Origin: Clostridium folliculivorans
GTDB lineage: Bacteria > Bacillota > Clostridia > Clostridiales > Clostridiaceae
Assembly (NCBI RefSeq): GCF_024341905.1
Contig: NZ_BQXY01000001.1
Location: forward strand, 343,013-407,012
Length of the DNA stretch: 64,000 bases
Direction: 5' to 3'
Shown here: in pieces, positions 36,030-45,302 of the stretch
Numbering within the stretch: the stretch's first letter is position 1
Layout of the letters: the number at the start of each line of letters is the position of its first letter
Made by a program: the position numbers and the translations under genes
Notes under the pieces: generated by a model
Databases searched by the model: none
What the model was told of the DNA's origin: nothing
What the model saw: the letters and a program-made list of their open reading frames with translations, nothing else

Positions 36030-37202
36030 ATGAATTATTTTGAAGAAAGTCTTAGGGTGCACGAAGCACATAAAGGAAAGATAGAAGTTATCTCTAAGCT
36101 GAAGGTAGAAACAAGAGATGATTTAAGTATTGCATATACTCCTGGAGTAGCTGAACCATGTAAAAAAATACATGAAAATAAAGATGATGTATACAAGTAT
36201 ACAGCAAAAGGCAATCTAGTAGCTGTTGTAACTGATGGAACAGCAGTATTAGGTCTTGGAGACATAGGTCCTGAAGCTGGACTACCTGTTATGGAAGGAA
36301 AAGCCATATTATTTAAAGAATTTGCAGGTGTTGACGCATTCCCTATTGCTTTAGCATCTAAGGATCCTGATGATATTGTAAAAGCAGTAAAGTTAATTGC
36401 TCCAGGGTTTGGCGGGATTAACTTAGAAGATATATCAGCACCAAGATGCTTTGAGATAGAAGAAAGATTGAAAAAAGAGTTAGATATTCCAGTTTTTCAT
36501 GATGATCAACATGGAACGGCTGTAGTTGTTCTTTCTGGTATAATCAATGCATTAAAAATAGTTGAAAAGAACATAGAAGATATAAAGGTAGTAGTAAATG
36601 GAGCAGGAGCAGCTGGTACTGCTATAGCTAAATTGTTATTATCACTTGGAGTCAAAAACCTTATTGCATGCGATAAGGTTGGGATCTTATATGACGGAAT
36701 TGAAAATGTGGATGATGCAAAGAAAGCTTTAGCTAAGCTATCAAATCCTGATAAAATACAGGGAAGTTTAGTTGATGCTTTAGTAGGAGCTGATGTATTT
36801 ATAGGAGTATCTGCTCCAGGAATATTAAAGGCAGATATGATTAAAAAAATGAACAGGGACTCTATAGTTTTTGCAATGGCAAATCCAATACCAGAAATAA
36901 TGCCGGATGAAGCAAAGGAAGCAGGAGTAAAAGTTATAGGAACAGGAAGATCAGATTTTCCAAATCAAATTAACAATGTCTTAGCTTTCCCAGGAATATT
37001 TAGAGGAGCATTAGATGTAAGAGCTAAGGAAATAAATGAAGAAATGAAGATTGCAGCAGCTTATGCCATAGCCAACTTTGTAAAAGAAGAAGAGTTGACA
37101 CCTGATAACGTAATCCCAAGTGCTTTAGATAAGGAGATTGCTAAGGTGGTTGCAGATGCAGTTGCAAAAGCAGCAAGGGAAACAGGTGTTGCTAGAGTAT
37201 AA
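36030..37202 (+). CDS. NAD-dependent malic enzyme
   Basis: A 390-residue enzyme of the short bacterial malic enzyme type. Key stretches are LSIAYTPGVAEPCKKI, the catalytic Lys region GKAILFKEFAGVDAFPIAL, the metal-binding EDISAPRCFEIE and HDDQHGTAVVVLSG, the dinucleotide-binding VVVNGAGAAGTAIAKLLLSLG and MANPIPEIMPDEA. It decarboxylates malate to pyruvate with reduction of NAD(P)+; short clostridial forms usually prefer NAD+. There is no phosphotransacetylase-like extension. GAGAGGAGA precedes the ATG. It is a single-gene unit with a terminator at 37231-37262. Confidence 0.95.
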   Translation: MNYFEESLRVHEAHKGKIEVISKLKVETRDDLSIAYTPGVAEPCKKIHENKDDVYKYTAKGNLVAVVTDGTAVLGLGDIGPEAGLPVMEGKAILFKEFAGVDAFPIALASKDPDDIVKAVKLIAPGFGGINLEDISAPRCFEIEERLKKELDIPVFHDDQHGTAVVVLSGIINALKIVEKNIEDIKVVVNGAGAAGTAIAKLLLSLGVKNLIACDKVGILYDGIENVDDAKKALAKLSNPDKIQGSLVDALVGADVFIGVSAPGILKADMIKKMNRDSIVFAMANPIPEIMPDEAKEAGVKVIGTGRSDFPNQINNVLAFPGIFRGALDVRAKEINEEMKIAAAYAIANFVKEEELTPDNVIPSALDKEIAKVVADAVAKAARETGVARV

Positions 37203-37230
37203 AATAATCTAAAATCAATATTACAATTAA

Positions 37231-37262
37231 GAATATGTCTAACTTAAATAGGCATATTTTTT
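37231..37262 (+). terminator. Terminator after malic enzyme
   Basis: GAATATGTC and GGCATATTTTTT form a short stem with one G-T pair and a following T run. Confidence 0.65.
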
Positions 37263-37354
37263 ACTGTATAGAAGTTATAAAATTTTAATGATAGCTAAAC
37301 CTAGTGAGTTAAGCTGATTAAGATACTTCTTTAGGGTATACAGTAAAAGAATTT

Positions 37355-37408
37355 GCTCGCCTGCCTTGTTTTCCTCATGTATATCCGGAAAGGCAGATGC
37401 GTAAAAAG
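37355..37408 (+). repeat. Repeat family D core before leuA
   Basis: CTCGCCTGCC...TTTTCCTCAT...CCGGAAAGGCAGATGCG is about 80% identical to the copy at 11630, but here no AATCACT terminator follows. CTGCC and GGCAG can pair around the conserved middle. It ends about 45 bp before the leuA start, so it is part of the leader and may be regulatory. Confidence 0.5.
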
Positions 37409-37452
37409 GTATATATATTTAATAAAAGATGCATATGTTGGGGGTTAGATAT

Positions 37453-39009
37453 ATGAAAAAAAGAATTTTGGTACTAGATACCACTTTAAGAGACGGTGAA
37501 CAGGTACAAGGGGTAAAGCTTAATTTATATGAAAAGCTGAAAATAGCTGATCAATTAAAGAACTTAAATGTAGATATAATTGATGCAGGCTTCCCAGCAA
37601 GTTCAAACCAAGAATTTAAGACTGTAGAAACCATAGCTAAAAAGCTTGGTAGCTATACTTCAATATCAGCAATAGCAAGAGCTGTAAAGGATGATATTGA
37701 TTTAGCATATAAATGCTTGAAATTTGCTGAAAACCCCTTAATTCATATATCTCTTGGAGTATCAGATATACATATTGATAAAAAGCTTAGAAAAACTAGA
37801 GAGCAGATACTACTTCAAAGTGAAGAAGCTATAAAATATGCTAAAAGATTTTGTGATGATGTTCAGTTTTCATTTGAAGACTCGATAAGAGCAGACTTTG
37901 AATATCTTTGGAAAAGTATTGAGAATGCAGTGAATGCAGGTGCAACAGTAGTGAATATAGCAGATACAGTTGGATTTGGAGTACCTGAAGAGTTCGGGGA
38001 TTTAGTTAATAAAATAAATTATCGCTTGAAAAATTTAAATGACAAAATCATACTTAGCGTACATTGTCACAATGATATGGGGCTAGCAACAGCTAATACC
38101 CTTTCAGCTATTAAGAATGGTGCTGATAAAATTGAAGGAACCATAAATGGTGTAGGTGAGAGAGCGGGTAATGCAGCTTTAGAGGAAGTAGTAATGGCGC
38201 TTAAAGTTCGTGAGGAGTACTATAAATCATATACTAATCTAATAACTACAGAGTTAAAGAAAACTTCTAGTCTAGTTAGTTATATAATGGGGCTAGATGT
38301 AGCATCAAATAAGGCTATTGTAGGGGCAAATGCCTTTAAACATTCTTCGGGAATTCATAAGGCTGGAGCAATTAAAAGTCGAGATGTTTATGAGATAATT
38401 CATCCAGAAGATATAGGTAGGGAGGATTCAGATATAATCCTAACAATGCATTCTGGTAGGAGTGAGCTCAAAGATGCACTAATAAAGATGGGATTTGAAA
38501 AGTTTACTGACGAAGAGTTTAATCATATATTTGATAAGTTTCAAGAAATTGTGGAATTGAAAAAAGAGGTGTATGATTACGATATTTACTTCCTTATAGA
38601 AGATATAGTTGAATTGAATACTGATTTAGGTGATGAAATCATTGAAAAACGAAAAAATCTTTACGAACTTGTAGACTTACAGGTTATAAGTAATAGTATC
38701 TTCCCTTCTGCAAGTGTTAAGCTTAAGAGAGGCAACAAGATCTATAAAAAAAGCAGCATAGGTAATGGAGCTGTAGATGCATTGTATTCAGCTATAAAAG
38801 AGATAGCTGAACTTGATGTGGATTTAAGAGAATACAAGATAAGCAGCATATCTAGAGGTAAAGAGGCCTTAGGAAAAGTAACAATTAATTTAAGTCATAA
38901 TAAAAAGAATTATATATCTAGAGCTATTGATACTGATATAATAAAGGCTAGTGCTATGGCGTTTATTAATGCTTTGAACAATATACTTATGGATAAAACG
39001 AAAATCTAA
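37453..39009 (+). CDS. leuA: 2-isopropylmalate synthase
   Basis: A 518-residue enzyme of the HMGL-like TIM-barrel family. The N-terminus holds the substrate and metal motif VLDTTLRDGEQVQGVKLN. The metal site SVHCHNDMGLATANTLSAIK and NGVGERAGNAALEEVVMAL follow, then a linker and a C-terminal LeuA regulatory dimer domain (about 385-515), the usual site for leucine feedback. It condenses acetyl-CoA with 2-oxoisovalerate. The set of residues fits LeuA; homocitrate or citramalate synthase is the alternative. No other leu genes are adjacent. The start at 37453 follows GGGGG by six bases; in-frame ATG codons at 37429 and 37435 precede it without a clear site. Confidence 0.86.
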   Translation: MKKRILVLDTTLRDGEQVQGVKLNLYEKLKIADQLKNLNVDIIDAGFPASSNQEFKTVETIAKKLGSYTSISAIARAVKDDIDLAYKCLKFAENPLIHISLGVSDIHIDKKLRKTREQILLQSEEAIKYAKRFCDDVQFSFEDSIRADFEYLWKSIENAVNAGATVVNIADTVGFGVPEEFGDLVNKINYRLKNLNDKIILSVHCHNDMGLATANTLSAIKNGADKIEGTINGVGERAGNAALEEVVMALKVREEYYKSYTNLITTELKKTSSLVSYIMGLDVASNKAIVGANAFKHSSGIHKAGAIKSRDVYEIIHPEDIGREDSDIILTMHSGRSELKDALIKMGFEKFTDEEFNHIFDKFQEIVELKKEVYDYDIYFLIEDIVELNTDLGDEIIEKRKNLYELVDLQVISNSIFPSASVKLKRGNKIYKKSSIGNGAVDALYSAIKEIAELDVDLREYKISSISRGKEALGKVTINLSHNKKNYISRAIDTDIIKASAMAFINALNNILMDKTKI

Positions 39010-39028
39010 TTAGATGATAAAGAATAAG

Positions 39029-39056
39029 GCTGCTTATAATAAGCGGCTTTTATTTT
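39029..39056 (+). terminator. Terminator after leuA
   Basis: GCTGCTTA and TAAGCGGC form a stem with one G-T pair, followed by TTTTATTTTG. Confidence 0.78.
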
Positions 39057-39167
39057 GCTTACAAGCAAGAATATATATAGATTTAGGAAAAGAGAAAAAA
39101 GTTATAATATATGCCATATATTATGTAGAAAACTATAAAAATTAGTGTATAATTTAATGGAGAACGA

Positions 39168-39665
39168 ATGTTTTGTGGGGATGAAAAAATGTATACCATT
39201 ATTGATTTGATTGATAAGCTTATTACTATTGAAAAAAATTCGGAAGAAGGTTATACGATAATCAGTGAAAATAAAGAATTAAGTGAAAGAGTAAGAATAA
39301 TTGCAAAGGTTTTCGCTAAGGAGCATAGAAGACATGCTGATAAATATGAAAATATAAAAGGAAAAATTGATAAAAATATAAATGTAGAGATAGACTTTTT
39401 TACCTATGATAAAGCTGCTAAGTTGATATATGAATTCATGAAATTAAAGAAAACTAATGTAGTTTGTAATAAAGTAAAAGATGTAGTAGATATAGCCTTA
39501 AGATTTCAGAAGGAAGGCTTGGCTGTACTATTAAGTATACATGGGATTCTGATTAAATCACATTCCGATATAGGAACTGAAAACTATAAAATACTATCAA
39601 CTATAATCGATGAAGAGAAAAAGCATATTAGAGATTTAGAAAAACTTAAAAATCAAAGCGTCTAA
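39168..39665 (+). CDS. Small helical protein, ferritin/rubrerythrin-like
   Basis: A 165-residue, almost wholly helical protein without a membrane segment. Pairs of acidic residues and ExxH-type motifs recur at the expected spacing of a four-helix di-iron protein: EKNSEEGYTIISE (about 24-36), AKEHRRHADKYE (about 52-63), an acidic middle helix and DEEKKHIRDLEK near the end. I therefore favour a ferritin-like fold, but this is inferred from pattern alone. The start may be ATG at 39168 (GGAGAA upstream) or ATG at 39189 (GGGG upstream). It is a single gene with a hairpin terminator after it. Confidence 0.68.
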   Translation: MFCGDEKMYTIIDLIDKLITIEKNSEEGYTIISENKELSERVRIIAKVFAKEHRRHADKYENIKGKIDKNINVEIDFFTYDKAAKLIYEFMKLKKTNVVCNKVKDVVDIALRFQKEGLAVLLSIHGILIKSHSDIGTENYKILSTIIDEEKKHIRDLEKLKNQSV

Positions 39666-39677
39666 TGATTTTGGAAT

Positions 39678-39720
39678 ACATATTATTGAACTTTTTTATT
39701 TAAATAATATGTCTCTTTAT
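39678..39720 (+). terminator. Terminator after the ferritin-like gene
   Basis: ACATATTATT (39678-39687) and AATAATATGT (39703-39712) pair perfectly, followed by a T-rich stretch. Confidence 0.62.
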
Positions 39721-39974
39721 TTTTTATTTATTTGTAAGATGTGTAATGAAACATGTTGTATGTAGGTTCCTTTAACACTTTGTCAAGTAACTGGATAATT
39801 ATGTGAAATTATGTTTGTAGTATAGTAAAGTTTTTGAAAAAAATTATATAGATATGGGCATATAGTTATAAATATTACAAATATATGAACTTAAGGTTAA
39901 GTCGTGTTTACAATTGCTTACAAATAATGTATAATATTTCTAATATGAGAGTGTATCTAGGGTTCCGGTATAAA

Positions 39975-40038
39975 GATGTACCGCTTCGTAACAAAACTTA
40001 TTATTTTAAAAATAGATTTCGGTTCGAAGTGGCACATC
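39975..40038. repeat. Repeat family A, short copy lacking the inner hairpin
   Basis: GATGTACCGCTTCG (left arm) and CGAAGTGGCACATC (right arm) enclose only about 36 bases; the CTCTCAC...GTGAGAG part is deleted. It sits within the leader region of the ABC operon. Confidence 0.78.
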
Positions 40039-40081
40039 CATAATTACGTCTGGTCCGAGCGATACAGGATTTTTCTACACT

Positions 40082-40142
40082 TTTAGGATAAAAGCCTAAA
40101 GGACGAGTCTCAAGATGAGATTTGTCCTTTGGGCTTTTTTTC
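40082..40142 (+). promoter_or_regulatory. Terminator with competing hairpin in the ABC operon leader
   Basis: A 14-bp stem, AAAGCCTAAAGGAC (40091-40104) with GTCCTTTGGGCTTT (40123-40136), is followed by TTTTT and is a strong intrinsic terminator. Its 5' arm can instead pair upstream: TTTAGG (40082-40087) with CCTAAA (40095-40100). The next gene's ribosome binding site begins only 29 bases after the T run, leaving no room for a promoter between. The operon is therefore probably read through this structure, as in attenuation or a riboswitch. Upstream bases 39713-40081 hold repeat A and no gene; I could not identify a known aptamer. Confidence 0.55.
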
Positions 40143-40185
40143 TTTATAAATTTTATATAAAAAATCAATGAAGGAGGCGGCATAT

Positions 40186-41190
40186 GTGGAAATAATTACA
40201 GTAAAAAATTTGTACAAAAAGTTTAAAGTTAAAACTAAAGAACCTGGATTGAAAGGAAGTTTACGTTCAATTGTATCTCCAAGCTACAGAGAAATTGAAG
40301 CAGTAAACAATGTTTCTTTTAGTGTTCAGAAGGGGGAGATTTTAGCTTTTATTGGTCCAAATGGTGCTGGAAAGTCAACAACTATAAAAATGATGACGGG
40401 TATACTTCATTCTAGCAGCGGGCACATTGAGGTAGCTGGTATGGATCCTGCAAAAGAGAGAAAGCGGTTAAGCTATAATATAGGAACTGTTTTCGGCCAA
40501 AAGTCACAACTATGGTTTCACCTTCCTCCAATAGATAGTTTTAATTTACTAGGAAATATCTATGATATGGATAAGACTAAACTAAAAAAAAGAATAAACT
40601 ATCTAAAAGAAATATTTGAGATTCAAGAACTTATGGATATACCTGTTAGAAAGCTTTCTTTAGGCCAGAGAATAAGATGTGAAATAGCAGCATCCATACT
40701 TCATGAACCAGAAATAATATTTTTAGATGAGCCTACAATAGGATTGGATGTTGTAGTAAAACAGAATATAAGGGATTTAATTATAAAGTTAAATAGTGAA
40801 GAAAAAACAACAATATTTTTAACCTCACATGATTCAGGAGATATAGAGCAACTTTGTAAAAGAGCAATAATAATAAACCATGGAGAAATAGTATTAAATG
40901 AAAGTATAAAAGACCTTAAGCACAATTATTTAAATAAGAAGGTTATTAATATAAAGTATGATACTCCAGTCAATATAACTGATAAAGATCTTAATATAAT
41001 AAAAAATAAAGAAAATGCCTTGAAAGTTGAAGTTGATACATCAAATCAAGACATAGAAGTCATTTTAAATAATTTAATAAATAAAGGAAAAGTAAAGGAT
41101 ATAACAATATCGGATCCTCCATTGGAAGATATAATATCTCATATATACAAATCTAATAGGGGAGGAGAAGTTCATGCGGTTAATTTATAA
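40186..41190 (+). CDS. ABC transporter ATP-binding protein (ABC-2 exporter)
   Basis: A 334-residue ATPase. It has Walker A FIGPNGAGKSTT, a Q-loop in GTVFGQKSQLWFH, the signature LSLGQRIRCEIA, Walker B EIIFLDEPTIGLD and the His switch FLTSHDSGD. A C-terminal extension (about 240-330) is of the type found with paired ABC-2 permeases of the ABC-2_1/PF06182 group. It powers export with the two following permeases; the substrate is not known. The start is GTG at 40186: AAGGAGG lies eight bases before it, while the in-frame ATG at 40168 lies upstream of that site. The next gene overlaps its end by 17 bp. Confidence 0.93.
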   Translation: MEIITVKNLYKKFKVKTKEPGLKGSLRSIVSPSYREIEAVNNVSFSVQKGEILAFIGPNGAGKSTTIKMMTGILHSSSGHIEVAGMDPAKERKRLSYNIGTVFGQKSQLWFHLPPIDSFNLLGNIYDMDKTKLKKRINYLKEIFEIQELMDIPVRKLSLGQRIRCEIAASILHEPEIIFLDEPTIGLDVVVKQNIRDLIIKLNSEEKTTIFLTSHDSGDIEQLCKRAIIINHGEIVLNESIKDLKHNYLNKKVINIKYDTPVNITDKDLNIIKNKENALKVEVDTSNQDIEVILNNLINKGKVKDITISDPPLEDIISHIYKSNRGGEVHAVNL

Positions 41191-41971
41191 GTATCTTCAA
41201 ATATCGAAGATAAATATGTCCAACAACTTAGTTTACTTCTGGAATTTTATAAGCAAGAACTTATTTTTTGTATTTATAATGTTTATATATTTGATGCTTT
41301 GGAAAAATATATATGGCAGTAAAGGCAATACCATAGCTGGATTTAGCTTAAATCAAATGATATGGTATTTAATATTTACAGAACTTATAACCTTATCACG
41401 AACGGATATACATCTTCAAGTAAATGATGATGTAAAGACTGGTAATATAGCATACCTTTTAAATAAACCTTATAATTACATTGCATATTGTTTTTCGTAT
41501 TTTATAGGAGAATTAGGAATCAAGTTATTAACAAATGGTCTTATAGGTATAATAATAGGAGTGATATATGTAGGACCGCTTAATAGCTTCAATTTAGTTT
41601 CTTTGCCTTTTATATTTATATCATTAGTAGTGGGCTGTATAATAAACTTTTTTATTTATATAACTATAGCACTGACCTCATTTTGGTTTGAAGACAATAA
41701 TGCCTTCTTTTGGATTTACTCAAAACTTATCTTTACATTGGGCGGAATGCTTATGCCTATAGAACTTTTCCCCAAATGGCTAAAGAATATATCTAATTTT
41801 CTTCCTTTTTCTTACGTAACCTATGTACCTGCAAAGTTAGCAGTTAATTTTTCTTTTTATGATTTTTCAAGGCAGTTTATGATTCAAATTCTATACCTTG
41901 GTATATTTATTTTGTTGTCAGCAACAATGTATAGGAGGGGGGCAAAGAATTTAAATGTTAATGGAGGTTAG
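41174..41971 (+). CDS. ABC-2 permease, first subunit
   Basis: A 265-residue membrane protein with six hydrophobic segments (about 25-50, 60-80, 110-140, 145-170, 175-200 and 230-255). The pattern FWNFISKNLFFVFIMFIYLMLWKNIYG and LSFWFEDNNAFFWIYSKLIFTLGGMLMPIELFPKWL-like stretches is that of the DUF990/ABC-2 family permeases that always come with an ATPase and a second permease, as here. GGAGGAG precedes the ATG within the end of the ATPase gene, showing translational coupling; it overlaps the next gene by 17 bp as well. Confidence 0.9.
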   Translation: MRLIYKYLQISKINMSNNLVYFWNFISKNLFFVFIMFIYLMLWKNIYGSKGNTIAGFSLNQMIWYLIFTELITLSRTDIHLQVNDDVKTGNIAYLLNKPYNYIAYCFSYFIGELGIKLLTNGLIGIIIGVIYVGPLNSFNLVSLPFIFISLVVGCIINFFIYITIALTSFWFEDNNAFFWIYSKLIFTLGGMLMPIELFPKWLKNISNFLPFSYVTYVPAKLAVNFSFYDFSRQFMIQILYLGIFILLSATMYRRGAKNLNVNGG

Positions 41972-42752
41972 AAAATCAATAAAATTAATATTGTACTACT
42001 TTAAGTTCAACTTATCTGCTGTAATGGAATATAGAGTGAGTTTTTTAGTGCAAGTTTTTGGAATGATACTAAATAATTCTGCGTTTATATTTTTTTGGTG
42101 GGTATTATTTAATAATGTAAACTCCATTGGAGGCTACGGATTTAAAGATGTTATGATGCTTTGGTCTATAATGTCCACTAGCTTTGGTGTAAGTTTTTTA
42201 GTTTTTGGTAACGTAGGGAATATAACAAAAATGATACTAAATGGAGAATTAGATACGTATCTTCTTCAACCCAAAGATGCTCTTATAAATATACTTTGTT
42301 CTAAAACAATAGTTTCAGCATGGGGGGATACACTGTATGGAGTAATATTATTTATCATAATGAATGGATTTCATATTAAAAGTTTTATGTTATTTATCCT
42401 GTTTTGCATCACTGGAGCTCTTATATTTGCATCAGTACTAATAACATGTCATAGTTTTAGTTTTTATGCGGGGAACTTAGATAGTCTAGCTCAACTTGTA
42501 ACTGAATTCATGATTAGTTTTGCAATATATCCAGAAGGTATCTTTAAAGGAGCAATAAAATATGTGCTTTATACAGCTATCCCAACGGTATTCATGGTTT
42601 ATATTCCAGCAGAAGTTGTAATAAATTTTTCATTAATAAAAGCATTAGAAGTTTTAGCAGTTACTGTAGTGTGGATAATTATTGCCTACGTAGCATTCTA
42701 TAAAGGATTAAAGAAGTATGAGTCTGGTAACTTGATTATAAGCAAGCTATAA
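41955..42752 (+). CDS. ABC-2 permease, second subunit
   Basis: A 265-residue membrane protein with six hydrophobic segments, homologous in layout to the previous gene: SVMEYRVSFLVQVFGMILNNS-like start, a middle block at about 105-165 and the end IAYVAFYKGLKKYESGNL, typical of the PF06182 permeases. With the previous two genes it forms a complete exporter of one ATPase and two different permeases. It starts inside the preceding gene, with AGGAGGGG upstream, so the three proteins should be made in equal amounts. No substrate gene (bacteriocin, lipid or drug) lies next to the operon. Confidence 0.9.
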   Translation: MLMEVRKSIKLILYYFKFNLSAVMEYRVSFLVQVFGMILNNSAFIFFWWVLFNNVNSIGGYGFKDVMMLWSIMSTSFGVSFLVFGNVGNITKMILNGELDTYLLQPKDALINILCSKTIVSAWGDTLYGVILFIIMNGFHIKSFMLFILFCITGALIFASVLITCHSFSFYAGNLDSLAQLVTEFMISFAIYPEGIFKGAIKYVLYTAIPTVFMVYIPAEVVINFSLIKALEVLAVTVVWIIIAYVAFYKGLKKYESGNLIISKL

Positions 42753-43045
42753 GTATTGAAGTAATTTACCTATATAAAATGCTGCTGTTATATTAATAAT
42801 AATGGTAGCATTTTTACTGTAGAGAAAAAGGTAATACTATCTAAAACCACTAATTTCAATGGTTAAGGTGAGTTTTGAGGAATACTATAGTAATTAATGA
42901 CATCTCTAAAGACGCTTCGTTTAAATAATTAGGTTATGATATAATTAAAAACATAAATGATATAAGGTCGTTGTAAATTGAAGAAGTTGGATATAATCTT
43001 AAATATGATACGAGTAGGTTTCTTATAGAAGGAGTAACATTAATA

Positions 43046-45283
43046 ATGAATTTAGATTTTAATAAGGATATTACAGATTTTAATGATAGAGCTTTAGAAG
43101 TTTTAAATAAATACTATGGATACAGTTCCTTTAGACCTGGGCAGAAGCAAATTATAGATGAAATTTTAAATGGGAATGATGCTGTAGCCATTATGCCAAC
43201 AGGTGGAGGGAAATCTATATGTTATCAAGTACCAGCGATGATTGTAGAGGGACTTACAATTGTTGTTTCTCCTTTGATATCACTTATGAAGGATCAAGTA
43301 GATGCAATTAGAGATATAGGAATCGAGTCAGCATATATAAACAGTACTTTATCAAGTAGAGAGATAGATGGGATTTTTCAATTAGCATTGGAAGGAAATT
43401 TGAAAATACTATATGTTGCTCCAGAAAGACTTGAAACTTCACAGTTTTTGGACTTAGTATCTAAAGTTCATGTTGGTTTAGTCGCTATTGATGAGGCGCA
43501 TTGTGTTTCACAGTGGGGACATGATTTTAGAACTAGTTATAGATTTATAAAAAGTTTTATAAGTATATTAAAAGTAAGACCTATAGTAGCAGCGTTTACT
43601 GCAACGGCTACAAATGAGGTAAGAGAAGATATAATAAAGCTTTTAGGGTTAAGAGAGCCTAAGGTTTTTATATCTGGATTTGATAGAGCAAATATCAAGA
43701 TAAATGTTGTTAAGGGGATTAATAAAAAGAAATATATTGTAGATTTTATAAAGAAAAATATTGATTCGGCTGGAATTATCTATGCGGCGACAAGAAAAGA
43801 AGTAGACTCTCTTTATGATCAATTAAATGATAAAGATATAAGTTGTACTAGATATCATGCTGGACTAGGTGATGAAGAAAGAAGTAAGAACCAAGAAGAC
43901 TTCGTTTATGATAGATATAATGTTATGATTGCTACAAATGCTTTTGGAATGGGAATAGATAAACCAAATATTCGATATGTTATTCATTATAATATGCCTA
44001 AAAATATAGAAGGATACTATCAAGAAATTGGTAGAGCAGGAAGAGATGGAGAAGAGAGTGAGGCTATACTTCTATTTTCTCCTGGAGATATACATACACA
44101 AAAATATATTATTGATATCGGAACTGGTAATGAAGCAAGAAAAGTTAATGAATATAAGAAACTTCAAAGTATGACTGATCTGGTATATAGTAATGATTGC
44201 TATAGAAAATATATATTAAATTATTTTGGAGAACAGTATGATAAACACTGTAATAACTGCAGTAACTGTGAAGTAGAAGGAGAGCTTATAAATAAAACTT
44301 TGGATGCTCAAAAGGTTCTATCCTGTGTATTCAGGATGAAAAGATCATATGGAGCAACAGTTCTAATAGATACCTTAAGAGGTTCAGAGAATAAAAAGAT
44401 AAAGGATCTAGCTTTTCATAGACTTTCAACCTATGGAATAATGAAAGATTACTCAAAAGATGATCTTAAAAACTTCATAAACACTTTAGTTTCACATAGG
44501 ATACTGAGTTATGATGAAGGTGAGTATCCTGTAGTAAGATTAAATGAAAGGTCTATGGCTGTACTAAGAGGTGAAGAAGAGGTTTGGTTTAAAGAAATAC
44601 AGAAGGTAAACAAGATAATAGAAGACAATGCCTTATTTGACATACTTAGAAATCTCAGAAGAGAAATAGCTGTTCAAGAAAAAGTACCGCCATATATTGT
44701 GTTTGGAGATTCAACCCTGAAGGAAATCAGTGGAAGAATGCCAAGAACTATGGAGCAGCTTAGCGATATATCTGGAGTAGGTGAGCTTAAGCTAAATAAG
44801 TATGGAGAAAAATTTCTTAATGTGGTTTTAGAATATGTGGAAACCAATAAAATTGAAGTACAGTTTGAGTACAAGAAGAAAGAAAAGAATATAAAGAGCA
44901 ATTTGCAATCAATTGATTTAGATGAAGTCACTTCTAAAAAAGAAAAAAAAGTAAAAGAATCAAAAGAAGGAAAGAAAAAATCATATATGTTAACAATTGA
45001 AATGCTTAGAGAAAATCTTAGTTTATTAAATATAGCAAAAGAGCGTGAAATAACTATTTCTACTGTCTGTAGCCATTTAGAACAGTATGCTTTGGAAGGG
45101 AATCAAATAGATTTTTCAGTAGACTTTAGCGATATACTTAGTAAAGAACAAGAAACGGTTATACTAGAAGTTGCTAAGGAAGTTGGGGATGATAAACTTA
45201 AGCCAATAAAAGAAAAGGTTGACGATGCCATAACTTATGATCATATAAAAGTGGCATTATTAAAGAAAAGACTAGCAATATAA
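43046..45283 (+). CDS. recQ: ATP-dependent DNA helicase RecQ
   Basis: A 745-residue superfamily 2 helicase. It has FRPGQKQIIDEIL (motif 0), Walker A IMPTGGGKSICYQ, DEAH box AIDEAHCVSQWGHDFR, AFTATAT, and motif VI YYQEIGRAGRDG. These are followed by the RecQ zinc site with four Cys (CYRKY, CNNCSNC), a winged-helix RQC domain, an HRDC domain (about 515-595) and a C-terminal HTH_40-type domain (about 640-745) after a basic linker. It unwinds DNA 3' to 5' in recombination repair and fork restart. GAAGGAG precedes the start. The following EFR1 gene begins 19 bp on, but no functional tie is evident. Confidence 0.95.
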   Translation: MNLDFNKDITDFNDRALEVLNKYYGYSSFRPGQKQIIDEILNGNDAVAIMPTGGGKSICYQVPAMIVEGLTIVVSPLISLMKDQVDAIRDIGIESAYINSTLSSREIDGIFQLALEGNLKILYVAPERLETSQFLDLVSKVHVGLVAIDEAHCVSQWGHDFRTSYRFIKSFISILKVRPIVAAFTATATNEVREDIIKLLGLREPKVFISGFDRANIKINVVKGINKKKYIVDFIKKNIDSAGIIYAATRKEVDSLYDQLNDKDISCTRYHAGLGDEERSKNQEDFVYDRYNVMIATNAFGMGIDKPNIRYVIHYNMPKNIEGYYQEIGRAGRDGEESEAILLFSPGDIHTQKYIIDIGTGNEARKVNEYKKLQSMTDLVYSNDCYRKYILNYFGEQYDKHCNNCSNCEVEGELINKTLDAQKVLSCVFRMKRSYGATVLIDTLRGSENKKIKDLAFHRLSTYGIMKDYSKDDLKNFINTLVSHRILSYDEGEYPVVRLNERSMAVLRGEEEVWFKEIQKVNKIIEDNALFDILRNLRREIAVQEKVPPYIVFGDSTLKEISGRMPRTMEQLSDISGVGELKLNKYGEKFLNVVLEYVETNKIEVQFEYKKKEKNIKSNLQSIDLDEVTSKKEKKVKESKEGKKKSYMLTIEMLRENLSLLNIAKEREITISTVCSHLEQYALEGNQIDFSVDFSDILSKEQETVILEVAKEVGDDKLKPIKEKVDDAITYDHIKVALLKKRLAI

Positions 45284-45302
45284 ATTTTTATGGGGTGAGG
45301 GA

